From contig CAJQUW010001436.1 of assembly GCA_907163375.1 (NCBI GenBank), forward strand, positions 7,501 to 71,500: 64,000 nucleotides of DNA, given 5' to 3'. Position 1 is the first letter of the stretch. The number at the start of each line of letters is the position of its first letter. Shown piece after piece: positions 21,922 through 34,281 of the stretch. Below the pieces are notes generated by a model. It did no database searches. It saw only the letters and a list, made by a program, of their open reading frames with translations, and had not been told where the DNA came from. Source of the DNA: Prostheceraeus crozeri (Eukaryota > Platyhelminthes > Polycladida > Euryleptidae). Made by a program: the position numbers and the translations under genes.

Positions 21922-24900
21922 TCATTTCACTTTCGATTTTTTTAGCTCCAAGTCTAGTTCATTCTTTCGCTTCAGGCTACTCTGGATCTTTTCTTCAGCT
22001 CGAATAATAGCTTCCTTTTCTAGGTTTCTTCCACTAATTGCAGCTCGAAGAAGACCACTTCCTTCACGAATTTGCTCGCCAGCAAGTTTAATCCGGGCAA
22101 CAATTGATGCTCTTTCATTCTCTAACAATGTCTTGTCATCTTCCTTTTGGCGTTCTTCTCTTTTTTTCTTCAACGCGATTTCCATTCGTTCCTTTTCCAA
22201 TTTATTGGCCTCTTGGTGTTGCTTGTACCGAGAATGGGCTTGTTTTGACTCCTGCAATAGTGCATCAGTAACTGCCACATTCGTTCCGCCTCCAGCGCGA
22301 AGTATTTCATCCTTCACTGCAATGTAAATATAACCAAATTTAAAATTTGTGTGATAGCGTTGAAGCGACAAGATAAATATCAAGACAAAGTCACAGGCCA
22401 GTGGCTGAAAATCCTCAGCTTCGAAAGCGTTTGGCCAATAGGATGGAGTCCCTGAAAATATATACCATAATTGATTATGTAGAAATATTCAATGGAAAAC
22501 AGAAATATTCAACATCTTCGGTTGTAACGACAGCAGATAAACTCATGGGCGCTATGGCCAAACCAAACTTGAACAAAAAATCAAAGTGTTCAAACCTAAC
22601 AATTGTAACAAGTGAAAACTGAAACTGATAACATGACAATATAGTCATGAAACTCTATATTCTTACGAGTCATGGTGTCGCCAGCTTCACTTTCGTCACT
22701 AACATAATGCTCAGGTAAGAGACTTTCGAGTTGATACACCTGCCACTGTCTCCGTATCTGGTCCACAATCGCATCAGTATGACCATTCATCGAAAATACT
22801 TTGTTTACAGATCGTCCAAGTACCTGTAAGCGTATTAATATTTTTAAATACATTTATGAATATCTGTGGCTTATTACGGATTGTCGTATTTCCCACCAAG
22901 TGAGTAGGAATAAAACTATAGCGCAGAATGATGTAGACGTGCCGTGTACATGGGAATTTCTCAATGTTAACTTGATATCCTTGCTGGTTGATGAGAATAT
23001 CGTAATTTAATATTGAATGAACATTTACACACTATACTTGAAACAAAATTCTTGCGGAATATACCGGCGTAAATTACAGAACAGTGTATAGTTCTTCTGC
23101 CTGTAATTTGTTATATATTGCGAATAAAAGTTAAGCAATCAATAATTATTACTCAAATTATCAATTATCTCTTAATGTTTGTGCTAGGTATTATATTAAA
23201 GTTCTCGTAGTAAATCGAATAGACGCTTCGAAGAAAAATCATGTATTCTGTTTTGTTACATATTCAGTCGAACATCATGCACTTCTATACTTAATTCAAC
23301 GTAGCAAAGTGCGTCAAGGTAACAAAATTATAAAAAAACAAAACAAGCTAATGACTAGTTAATTTTCAATAGGTACAAAATATGATTTAAAAGAAAATTT
23401 TTATATCCTAAAATGTCTAAAAATTTAAAAAAATGCTTACTAGAAGGACAAACAACGCTTCTCCTCTCCTCATGTGTAATGAATTGGCGAGTAAGTCGTT
23501 CTGTTCAAAATTATGTTTATCATTTATATATTGAAAAGATCCTATTTAACAGTCTGCCCATTCAGATGATAAGAGGACAGGTCTGTTTCCAATCAAAATA
23601 CCAGATCTAGCTAACACAGCGGGATTACGCTATCTAAAATCTACCAGGTGTGTAAGAGAATTAATGTTAGTTCCTTAAGCTAAAACGTGAAATAAGATTC
23701 TATAAAATAAATGCATACAAATTATTTGACTATTTTTAATGAGGTCATCAACAGGAACTTGGTCAGGACGATCGCGTTTCGACCGCTTCATCCTGGACGC
23801 TCAAACCCGACCAAGCGCGGTCCTGTACATTTAAGATGCACAGCCTCAAAAGTTATATCTATAATAGGGAAAGATTAGCATCTATCAAAAAAAATAGAGT
23901 CGCTATTGACTGAAATGTACCTCAGGCATTTGAAAGAAGGACAGAGTCCAGTCAGTAGAGGTCAACGTCATCAGTAAGGTATTCAACGTTACACGTCTTT
24001 CATGCGCGGTTATATGGAGAATTTCCAGGCTTCTACTTCTCAATATCTATGTGGCATCATCCGCAAAGATATTCAATTCATGAGGAGGGAAAGTAGCTTA
24101 AATATCGTTAATAATATCCGATTTGACAGTGAAAGTTTCAGACATAAGACCATCTACTATTGTATAATGACTTCTTTGATTTAGGTATGATTTAAACCAA
24201 TTTAGAATGCATCCTCTTACTCCTGAATGTATATGTTTAGGAGTATATTGCGTCTTATTACTTCAAAAGCTTTTCGAAAATAGTTTGAAAATCTATAATT
24301 GTTTATGATGGAATATGTAAATTCAACTTACCTTACATACCAGCGATTGCAAGGTTTGAGATGGCGTTGGTCGCTTTGGGGTCGTTCCTTTTCTCGTGGT
24401 GGAGAAATTGCGCGTATCTGATACCATTATTCTTGTGTGGTAGATTGTTATTCAGATACTCAGTGGTGGTTAGGAAAAAATTACGGCATTCTGATTGGAA
24501 TGTAGCGAGGGTCGTCTGGGAGAAAACTGAAGAACCTGCCAACAGACTTGTTGCCTTCGCTCCTACTTCTACATGCCTCCTACACATTCTTTCATTGAAA
24601 CTCATGGTAATCAGATCATCATCTGATTTTGGAATGTTGTCAGACGACATCAAGATCTTCCTTTTAAGAAACTTCGTCATAAGTCCGCGTAAAAGCTCAA
24701 GGATTCCGGGATAGAGGACGTGAATCATTGGCTGATCAAACTGAAACCTTCGAAGGAAGGATTCAAAATCCTGAGCAATAAAAACCATGAATGACAGATA
24801 AACTTCAGTAAGGGGATCTGTCAAGAGTTCTGAAATTCTAGCATAACGAACAGTCTTTCCAACTCCATTCTTGTGATTGAAACCTTTTTGCTTCGGAAGG

Positions 24901-25941
24901 AATTCAAGAAAATACTTTTTCAGGTTAGGGTATTGCTCTAGAACTCGAACACCTACGTTTCTCATAGACAGCCAACGGGTTTCACCGAACATGTTTATGA
25001 ATGCACCTACAACTTCAGTCAACGAAGAAATCTTTTTGTAGTCCTCCCGTCTCCCAGAGGATAACTTGAAGAAGAAATGTATGTCATGGAAAAATGACTC
25101 AAACGGAAACGATAATTTTTTCAGCCCCTTTTTGAAAGCTGTGTGTACTGGATGAAGGGAACATGTTCCTAGATCAAGTATTTCACTGTCCTCTAATGTC
25201 TCAGAAAGTTGCTTTTGGAACGCCAGGTTAACTTTCGGGCCATCCATTCCAAGATGGAGCAAAAAAGTCAGGTTTCAAATTAAGATTTTGTGTCATTTCT
25301 TTAAAATGTTCCACCAAATCAGAAGCAGTACAATGGCCCAAGAATAAGGTACCTGCGTACACATTCACTACTTTGTTTTGCTTTTCCGACCAGTAGCAGA
25401 CATAAGCATCGAGTTGTTTTTTCACTTGAGACGTAGTCGTCTCATCAAATTTAAAAGTGAAAGGCAATTCGCTAACATCTTGTATTAGCTCTTTCTTGAA
25501 GTACTCGGAAATGCCAAACCTGATCATATAAGACACTTTAGTGCGTCCACACTGGTAATTTTCCGAGGCTTGATGTCCAGGAAACATTATTCGGAACCGT
25601 TTCCCGTCATCTGCTGCACTTGCAAAAGATATATTGTGTTGCACTATATGTAAAGCATTCACTACCTCAGCTTTCAAGGTTTGCTTGGCAGAGTTGGCAG
25701 CTGACTCGTCATAATTCTTAGTCACTATTTGAACATTTGATGTCAAACGCAATTGAGATGGTACGGGACTGCTACGCTTATGCACTGCACTATTTTCGTG
25801 TTGTTTAACTTGCCCTACACCACCACTTCCAATTACAAAACTTTTCTTACAATATTTACACAGAGCTTTCGTTTTGTCATTCTTATCTGCTTCCAACCAC
25901 GGGCGTTCATTTTCCCATTCGACTTTGTATTTACTTGACAT
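21922..25941 (-). CDS. hAT transposase-like gene, multi-exon, with a coiled-coil tail; one frameshift
   Basis: The first exon (25941 to about 24341) starts MSSKYKVEWENERPWLEADK with a BED-like zinc finger (CKYCKKSF..QVKQHENSAVHKR). It continues with the hAT catalytic region: FKFDETTTSQ, HLGMDGPKVN, the GETRW motif and a FLHHEKRNDPKATNAISNL end. A run of six A on the plus strand (25261-25266) shifts frame; one base fewer would leave it open. Further minus-strand exons with GT..AG borders follow: 23500-23441 (NDLLANSLHMRRGEALFVLL), 22823-22667 (VLGRSVNKVF..QWQVYQLESL) and 22316-21922, a Lys/Glu-rich coiled coil ending ELKKSKVK-stop. The last three join in phase; the first does not meet them in phase at the visible donor, so an exon or a break is unresolved. 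It may be a transposon copy or a host-recruited gene. DNA binding is expected; a role is not known. Confidence 0.65.
23758..23815 (-). ncRNA. Solitary Penelope-type hammerhead-like hairpin inside an intron
   Basis: On the minus strand CTTGGTC..GACCAAG form a 7-bp outer stem around GGGTTTGAGCGTCCAGGATG and AAGCGGTCGAAACGCG. The same arrangement, with a different but equally paired outer stem, occurs at 31472-31519 downstream of the Naiad-type element. No coding part of such an element lies here, so it is a short truncated insertion within the hAT-like gene. Confidence 0.6.
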
Positions 25942-26196
25942 GTTTGTATCTGAAAAATTGAAGCAATTTTGAGAACAGCAGGTCGTTCTACTATGTTTTA
26001 TAGGGCAGCAATAATTAACTATGTAATCATCACTTCAATTAATATTCATAGTTAAGCGAAAAACGAACAGAATTTATCAATCTTCTGAACGAATATTTCA
26101 TATACTCAGGCGAAACTTCTGATTAATTGCCGTAAACGGAAGGTTTCCAATTGCCATTATCAGACAAAAAATTATATATGTATATACATGTATAAA

Positions 26197-26366
26197 TGAA
26201 AAGTTAAAAGCAGGTTGTCTCTCCCTCGGTAGTTACGCCAGATAATTCAATAAACAATGAAAGCAAGATTTTCAACCCGTAACGTCCGAGCTGAAAACAT
26301 TGCTTTTACTTTTTATCAAATTATCTGGCGTAACCGAGGGAGAGACAACTTGCTTTTAACTTTTTA
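26197..26366. mobile_element. Full-length palindromic MITE (hairpin of about 170 bp)
   Basis: The arm AAAAGTTAAAAGCAGGTTGT CTCTCCCTCGGT..TACGCCAGATAATT is mirrored by AAATTATCTGGCG..ACCGAGGGAGAGACAA..GCTTTTAACTTTT. The inner parts (AAAGCAAGATTTTCA and TGAAAACATTGCTTT) continue the pairing to a short centre near 26280. The whole element would fold into one hairpin. It lies upstream of the hAT-like gene. Confidence 0.8.
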
Positions 26367-26417
26367 TTTGTATATAATAAAGAACCTCCCGTTCACAGCC
26401 ATTGACTAGATGCCCAT

Positions 26418-26540
26418 CGGTCAAAAAAGACTGAATTTGTCTCTCCCAAATATTTATTGGCGAAATGGAAGTACAGTATTTAAAAAAATGAAAAAACACT
26501 GCCCAAAAATGGAAGAGAGAATTCAGTCTTTTTTGTCTGA
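26418..26540. repeat. Second hairpin repeat
   Basis: TCAAAAAAGACTGAATTTGT CTCTCCC near 26418 is mirrored by GGAAGAGAGAATTCAGTCTT TTTTGTCTGA ending near 26540. The arms are about 28 bp with a spacer of about 65 bp. It sits 50 bp from the palindromic MITE but is unrelated in sequence. Confidence 0.65.
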
Positions 26541-29500
26541 TGATGACCCAGGACAAAGTTATACAGTCTTTACTTACTAATAAAATTTCATCTATCACGA
26601 AATTTTCATGAAAATCACGAAAAAATCTATTCTACGGTGCATGAAGTAGCGAACGAAAGGCTACTAATGAGTAATGCTAAAATAATATGACTTTCTCGCA
26701 GTTCCCCTGTCCTGCTATTCTGAGGGAAATGTCATCTATGTTCCAACATCTATTCCAAACATCTATGTTCCTAACGCTTGGAGACGAACCTCTAAATCTA
26801 TGAGAGAACAATAACAGTGCCGCAAAGTACGACAAGCCGCTAGGAAGACGGTTCGCCAGCCGGACGCAAACACACCAGCTCGCTCAGCTCACCGAAAAGT
26901 CAGAAAGCCGTTTTTGTATGTAGTAGTGCCGACGGTCCGGTAACAGCCTATGCAAGAAGCGTTATTTTGAATATCTGGTAATCTCAATGTGCTAAGATTT
27001 TCTCTCATGGTTCTCTTAAATATTTTTGCTTAACAAATGTTTGCGTGTCTCACCTAAATAGTATTTAGTGAAACATTGAAATTTGAACACAAGATCTCAG
27101 TCTAAAATATGCAGAAATCCCAGCTGTTTTGGAAAGACTGTATTAAAATTCTGTTTTGTTGGCTGAGTGTCAAAATCTGTTGTCAATGTACAATTTTGAG
27201 GTAAGATTTTGACTGTAGTTTTCAATAGGCCGTACGTTTCTCATTCTTTTTGATGAATGACCGTCAATAAGTGTGCTAAAATCCACCGAACGCACTAAAT
27301 GTACCGTACATTCGAATGCCTTTTAAGGTAGAATTCTTTGTTATATCATTTTTAATACGAGCATTATGGAACGAATAACCTCTGATTTGTTCTGACATTT
27401 TGTGTTAAGTAGTGTAGAAGATACTCGTACAAAAGTTTTGTTCATGCTTCCCTGACTAGTACTTGTATATACAAATTTGTTTTCACTTCTTCCACATTTT
27501 TGAGAAATGATATTTATGGTCAACCTCTCGGAGATGTGTTTAAAAGAAACTAACTTTTGATTTAACTCTATTTTCACTGCGGTTTGTGACATATTTTATT
27601 TCATAATTAAGTCTAAGACTCTTAAAATAGGGACACTATGCATTCCTGCTAAGCACTCAGGAATGAAGAATGATACAAGTAGTTGTAATGATAAATAATA
27701 CATGGAAAACAGGCTACACCCCTGCTGTGCCTCAAAAGATAAAAGGCGTATTTATTTATTATCATAATTATTGTTTAGTCAAAAATTTTGGTTGCTACTC
27801 TGAAGTAATTGCAAAGAAATGTTATTAATTGAATTATTAGAAATTTTATCACCCAATGTATGCGTAAATAGAAAAGTACATTTTCGAAATAAGAACAATG
27901 AGTTGCTATTACTTTTATTGAAGATATTGTGACTACAATGGGCAGCACAAGTTGACAAATGCGTGACAGATTTAAGATGATGATAACACATGAATATTCT
28001 TCGTTTTCTTCTATGGTAACGGCTACACTCAAGAACTGAAAATGAATAGAAATACATGGATACATAGAATGTTCAAATATGCTCGTATAATTGATATGTC
28101 TATTTCATATCCACAATGTGGATCATTGTTACTTTCAGTTTCATCAGCATCTATATTTGATGCAGTTATATAAATCAGAAAAGTTCGCAAGTGCAGGAGT
28201 CGATATATTAAAATTTCATTAAAAAAAAGAAAAAAAGCGAAAAAATATTTTAAAAAGCGAAAAATCCGGCATTTCGTCAAAATAGCGAAAGAAAGCGAAA
28301 AAGCGAAAGACTGGGTGGCATGTAATTGTCATCCCTCTTTTCAGTTTGCGTACAAACAACGTGCACGGGGTAACCGACATCCATAAAATTTGTGTTTTGA
28401 GTTCCAGGGCTCGGCCACCACCCTGAATTCAATATATTCCAGCTATGTGTGACATTCACACTTCACAAACTTTAGGATGCAATCACGTAATAGGCCCTAT
28501 CACTCCACAAATGGAAAACAATGTATAGGCCTAAAGATTGTCATTCTGAAAAAGAGAAAACTCCTTCTCATTTAGTAGTTTTTTCACAAAGACTCAAGCC
28601 GAAATACTGGGAAATACATTCCCAACGGTTGAAATATTTTCGTTATGTTCGTACCATAATAGTCATGCTCATTAAAATTTTCGGTCGGGTTCAGAATTAT
28701 GGTTCGTGTGGCAGGTGGTCGGGTTTCAATTCATACCCGATGCACATCTCAACGGCACCAAAGGTGGCATTTACCAAAGAATATTTTAGTGGACAGAGCA
28801 AAAAATGCTGCAACTAAGGAATACCGTCTTTTTGTTCTAACCCAATTTCACAGTGAACACAAAAGTCGTGAAAACGGTACTTCTTTCCGACGATATAGTC
28901 GTTCCAATGATATTGCGAGTAATGCCTTCTTGGATTAAGGTGTGGAGAAATGATGACAAAAAAGAATTGTGTTGTGTACATACGTCTTTTAGGTACACAA
29001 ATACATCTTTGATCCTGTCTGACAAGAAGAGGAACAAGGTAGAACTCGGCAGACGAGCAGATTCGCAAAAGTCATAGGATGTGCATCATTCTGTGAAAGT
29101 CTCATTTTCGGTTTCTTCCCTGCAGAAACTCGTTTTAGTTGCCGGAATATCTCATGTTGAGATGTTAATCGGTCGTGATTCAGCAATGCAGTGCAGTCAT
29201 TTGAGGACGAGTATCTATCGCAGGAGAGAATAACGTCTTCTATCTCAATAAGTTAGGCATAGAGAACTATGCATTAAATTAACTCATAATATTAGGCATT
29301 CTTACTCAATATTGTAGAAACATGAAGTCAAAATCTGAATGAAAATCCTCAAGGGGCCCATGATGCGTTTGCTGGTGGTCACAAATTTTACAGCCTCGCT
29401 CGCCAGAAAATTCAAATCACTTGTCGAATCCGGGAAGACATGTTTTCGGTCAGGCGGTTGATTTCTACCAGATCTAAACTCTCCGACTCTTGCCTAATTC

Positions 29501-31439
29501 AAAAAAACTAGTCGAGAAAGACCATCTCCAGGAAGAATTGATCGCACCGCGTCAATTGCACCCTTCAGTCCTTCGGTTTATTTTTTTTTGAATGACCTCT
29601 AAAACGTGAACCACTTTTAATGTATCACGGTATAGTAAAACATAGTAATAGTTTTTTGCATGGACCACCAAAATATGAAAAGTTTTCATGCGATCCGAAT
29701 AATATATAGCCTATCCAAAAGAATGATCCATCATGTCAGAATTCAAAAATTTGCAGTTTCTCTACATTTGTACGGATATTTATTGGACGTACCACTTGTG
29801 TATTAAGAGCAATTTCTATCATTCACTTACAGCAATCAAACTTTTAGAAATTATAGCTTACCGAATGAACCGTTTCGATGGAAAGAATGGAGGTCTCAGA
29901 GCAGCAGCCTGCACAAAAGTCAGCAATAAGGTTCAACACAGTTGGAAAGAATCCAATATTTCTGCTTGAGTAAATCGAGGTCTCTCGTCTGAAAGAGAAC
30001 ATATTGAATCTCAAATTGATCAAACGTGGTGATAAAAGGATGAAAAAAAGAAATGTGAAGTGCCTGAAATCGCACTGACTTATATATCAGATCGCAATGC
30101 GCATTCGTGGGGGCAGTTGTAATTGGTGATGCAACAAAGATGACATACTTGTCACTTGCCTTTATTTGATTTGATAAACTTGAATAAAGAATGGAGCTGT
30201 GAATTTCGATAGTAACTGTAAAAGTTTCGTTATCAGATGTCCATTGTTGATATTTTGACAACTCTCTCAAGCTCTTATCACATGATGCTGAGTGATAGGA
30301 ATTATCGGTCAGTTACTTTGGTCACGATTCCTATCGAGGGTTAGCTCTTAAACGACCGAGATTTTCATCGCTAGCAAAAGTGATTAGAATTTCGCGTTAA
30401 CGATCGAATGTGTATTTGGTATCAAAAGAAGCCACTAAAATACAGCATTTGCACCTTAAGCGCAGCGTTCTTATCTCACATGATGGCATGTGAGTGCATT
30501 AGTTCTGTGTGGGCTTCTGGAGAAGATCTTAGGATTGGGTGCGCACTCATTTACTACTCTGCCAAAATAGCATTTGCAGAAGAAAATGAGTAATGCAGCA
30601 TCCCGTCTGACGAAGAGCGGCTGCAACTTGTTAGGAAGTTTCTCACCCATAGTATTCTTGACACTTTTCTCAACCGTTCAAGGAGGTTTAGATGTGTCTA
30701 TGGAGCGTCGGCCCACAGATGACAACAATACTCCAACAGAGGACGAATAGTGGACATTTGGGGCCCCATGACTTCAGTCTGAAATGCTGCAAGTAATAAG
30801 GTACATTTTGGTTTCACTTCATTAGCGGAAAGTTTAGTCCAGTTGAAGCTGGGACATTCCCATAACGACGTCTAAATGTTTCATAATTTTAATAAACTTA
30901 TAGTTAATAAGACTTAAGGTTTGTCCTTAAGAGGACAGGTGGTGCGTTCCCACCGGCAGACATTAAACGTTCAAGGCGCGTCAAACTTTTGACTATCCTA
31001 GGACTACATTTTAGAGCCAAACTTGACGAGATCGGTGTGGAGGACCTTCCCACTAGTCCATTTTTCAATCAGCGCTTCTAAAGCGGGGCTGGACCTTACC
31101 CCTAATGGTCCTCTGACTTGTGATCCTCGACAAATGCATGAATGCATGAAGGTCTTTAAGCACAAAGACTTGACGGATCTGATTGCGTGCCGGGCGGACC
31201 TTCCCGGGGGTCCATAACATAGCGCTATACGGGCTGGACTTCACCCTTAAGTGTACGAGATCGTACAAGGCCGCTTAACAAGTGATCTCCTTGGTCAAAG
31301 TTTCATGCTCGATTGATTAGGAACTTATATATAAATAGACACTTAGTAATCACAATGTCAACCCCATGGAGACCAGTAACGGACACAGTCCATTCATCAC
31401 ACTAGGGCAGTAAGCGATAAAAAAAACAACGTTAAAACA
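26541..31439. other. Long noncoding stretch
   Basis: No gene is recognised over nearly 5 kb. Overlapping open stretches at 28521-29186 on both strands show no family resemblance. The segment 30950-31280 is unusually GC-rich for the region and carries four loose repeats of a GGACCTTnCCC word. A possible hAT-type end, GGCCACCACCCTG, lies at 28413-28425. Confidence 0.3.
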
Positions 31440-31471
31440 AATAAAACAATAGCCAGTCGTCAGCAGGTATC

Positions 31472-31519
31472 CGCCTGGTCGCGTTTCGGCCCCTCTACCT
31501 GAACGCTCAAGCCCAGGCG
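31472..31519 (-). ncRNA. Hammerhead-like hairpin in the 3' region of the Naiad-type element
   Basis: CGCCTGG and CCAGGCG pair around GCTTGAGCGTTCAGGTAGAG and GGGCCGAAACGCGA (minus strand). The GAAAC box, the inner GCGT/ACGC pairing and the layout agree with the copy at 23758-23815, whose outer stem differs in sequence yet still pairs. That compensatory change supports a selected RNA structure. The CUGANGA box is not perfect, so self-cleavage is not assured. Confidence 0.6.
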
Positions 31520-31796
31520 GGCGGGGCCCCGCATAAACTTATATGCGGCTGGCATTCTAAAATCAATACAGTAATGATATGTGTAATAATAAGTAATACT
31601 GATAGTAATAGTAAAAACAAAAACAAAACAACCGCAAAAGACGGACACAACCAAAACAAACTAAAATATATGTGTGAAATACTGAAATGGTATAACCAAT
31701 AAAAAATTGTAAGAAAACAAACAAACAGTGTTAATTTTATTGTTTAAAATGCGCACTGCGATGTCAGCTGCCTGGCTGAGAAATATCCAAACTTGA

Positions 31797-34281
31797 CTAG
31801 AAATTGTTATGACCGGTTAGGATTTTCTCAGTACATGCCTTCATTTTAGACTTACAATATCCTCTGCTGCTCATCACAAAAAGTGTCATATTAATTCGTT
31901 TAATTAGATCTTCAAGATGCGAGCAGATGCGACAATAACGTAAAACCTGGCCGGCAAATACATTAATTCCCATGTTATAAGGTATTGCACTATCTGGAAA
32001 TGTCAACAGAACAACAGGGAAATCAAAATCTTCCACTTTATGATATATTGAGGTTCGAAGACCGTCACTACTAGATTGGAGTCTCACATCGAGGTAAACA
32101 ACGGCTTTATCATTGACTCCGTTTCTATCTGCAAGAAGCTCCACTGGGTAAATTTTTGGAATTAAGGTATTGAAATGCTTGTAATTTATTACGCATATAT
32201 CGTCTATATATCTCGAAGTGTTTGACAATAATTTAGCTAGTCCAAACTTTTTATTTTTAACCAATTGTTTCATAAAAACAAATTCGCAATTTAACAGAAA
32301 CAAGTCGGCAAGTAAAGGACTGCAATTCCCTCCCATTGGCACTCCTCGAATTTTTCTGAACACATAACCGGAAAAAGAAATGTAGACTTCAGACACTAAA
32401 AAATCAATAGCCTTCTTAAAAGAGTCCACGTCATAACAAAAATACCCCTTATATTTGATTTTTGAGAAAAACGACTTCTCATATCTTACACACAAGTATC
32501 TACGATTAGTGGAATTGAATGTGAGATCAAGGATAGAAAAAATATTATTCTTGATAGCACCTTGATCTAAGTTTGTATAAAGAGTAGAGAAGTCAAAAAC
32601 TTGCATAGAGTGGACGTTCACGTTAGAAATATTCCTCAAAAAATCTTGAGTCGAGGCTACACTCCAAAAATAAGAATAACCAGTATTACTCCTGATTGAC
32701 TCACAGTATTTATGGAAATTTTCTCTTATCACTTTCAGACCTTTGTTGATATTCACCGATAACTTTTTAGTTGTACAATTTCTGGCTCCGGCAATGAATC
32801 TAAACTTATAAGGATTTTTATGCAATTTTGGAATCCAGAAAAGTTTTGGTAGTTTAAGGTCCTTGTCACTAACATTAATATTAAAGTTTGATTTCATATC
32901 TTTGACGTGTTTATTAAGGACTTCCTTTTCAGAAATAAGCTCAGGTTTATAAGTTGCATTGCCTACTGCAGTGGAAGAATCTATGTCAAAACCAAGCTCG
33001 TCCATCAGGATTTTGAGATAGAACTTTTTACATATGAAACTAAAGTTGTTGGATGCTTTATCGACAGGAACGACTATCAAGTTTTTATGGAGATCTTGCA
33101 ACTCCTTATCAACACAAACGTTGCTGCCATTATCTTTCCTACCCAATTTCTTACAACGAAAGATGCGGTGCTTTACTACCATCATGACCCTGTTTTTCCA
33201 AATAGAGAAGTCATCAACTTTTAAGTGAAGGCGACTGGACACACGAGATATATGATTATCTATGGAATCGCTGATCTCTTTTTGAATGGATTTCCATGAT
33301 ATTGACCTAGACAATCTGTGTTTAGTGCCATACGCAAATATAGCTCTGAGACCTGGATCATTTATTATATCTAAATTACCGGTAAAAAACATGCCCATAA
33401 GGCTCATAAACAAAACTGGTCATCGAGTCACAGCTGCAATCGCTCTGTAAAATGCCAACAACTTCCTGAATTGTCAGGCTATTAAGAAACTTATTATAAT
33501 TGAAGAATTTCAAACAAATAGGGTTATTAAGCTTATGGTACACTTTGGGAGGATTTAGATCTTTCGCTTTTTCTGGAACTAAAGCACAGACACTTTTGTC
33601 ATTAAATACAGAAGGTAAATGAAGTTTGTCAACTAAATGAGACTTGAAAGGAATCACTATATGCGTTTTGTCTTCGGTAGAGCTATCCTTCTTGTTTCTA
33701 TATAATTTACTATGAACATATGTTGTCAAAACGAAAGATAGGTCATTCGACTGATCAAGAAGCCTAGAATACATAATTTTAAGCATGCTATCACTTATCG
33801 ATTTCAAGCAATTATAGAAATTTCTTATTTTGTTGCTCTTCATCAACTCTTGAAGCTCCTTGAGAATATCCTCACAACTATTAGATGGAGGATATTTCTT
33901 TCTACCCGACTTCCTAAGGCCATGGCTTCTCTTACGTCTGCTAATAGGAGAACTAAAAAATGAAAATGAATTTGCAGTGTTCTGAGAGGCGCAACCTCCG
34001 CCTAACACGCTGTCATTCAAACCTAAAGGATGCAAGGTGTTCAGCGTTCTTATATGAAAATCTTCCTTACTGTTAAGCTCGAAGGCAATTTCTGTATCAG
34101 ATTTATTACGAACATCGACAAAGTCAATAATTTGTATACTTACATCATCCCAACTGTGATTAGAACTATTAAAATGATTACTTAAATACGTATTGAGATG
34201 ATTCTTTTGAACAGATTGCCGATGCCCATTAAGTCTGCAATGTAATGGCTGTTTTGTCTGTCCAACATACCAGCGTTTTCA
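31797..34281 (-). pseudogene. GIY-YIG nuclease plus reverse transcriptase of the Naiad-type element
   Basis: The first open stretch (34281-33376, no ATG needed because the start is truncated) begins KRWYVGQTKQPLHCRLNGHR, the GIY-YIG core, and later shows IRTLNTLHPLGLN, the usual end of that domain. The second (33413-31797) holds the RT: FRFIAGARN, DFSTLYTNL (motif A), GVPMGGNCSPLLADLF (motif B) and RYIDDICVIN (motif C, catalytic DD). It then ends with the conserved RYCRICSHLEDLIKR region typical for the group and stops at SHNNF-like residues without any C-terminal nuclease. The two stretches overlap by 38 bases near 33.4 kb in different frames, so a single frame change separates them. The protein would prime reverse transcription at a nicked target. 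Confidence 0.8.

Noticed and set aside
28521-29186. Overlapping open stretches on both strands
   Set aside because: No domain, no splice pattern and no preference for one strand.
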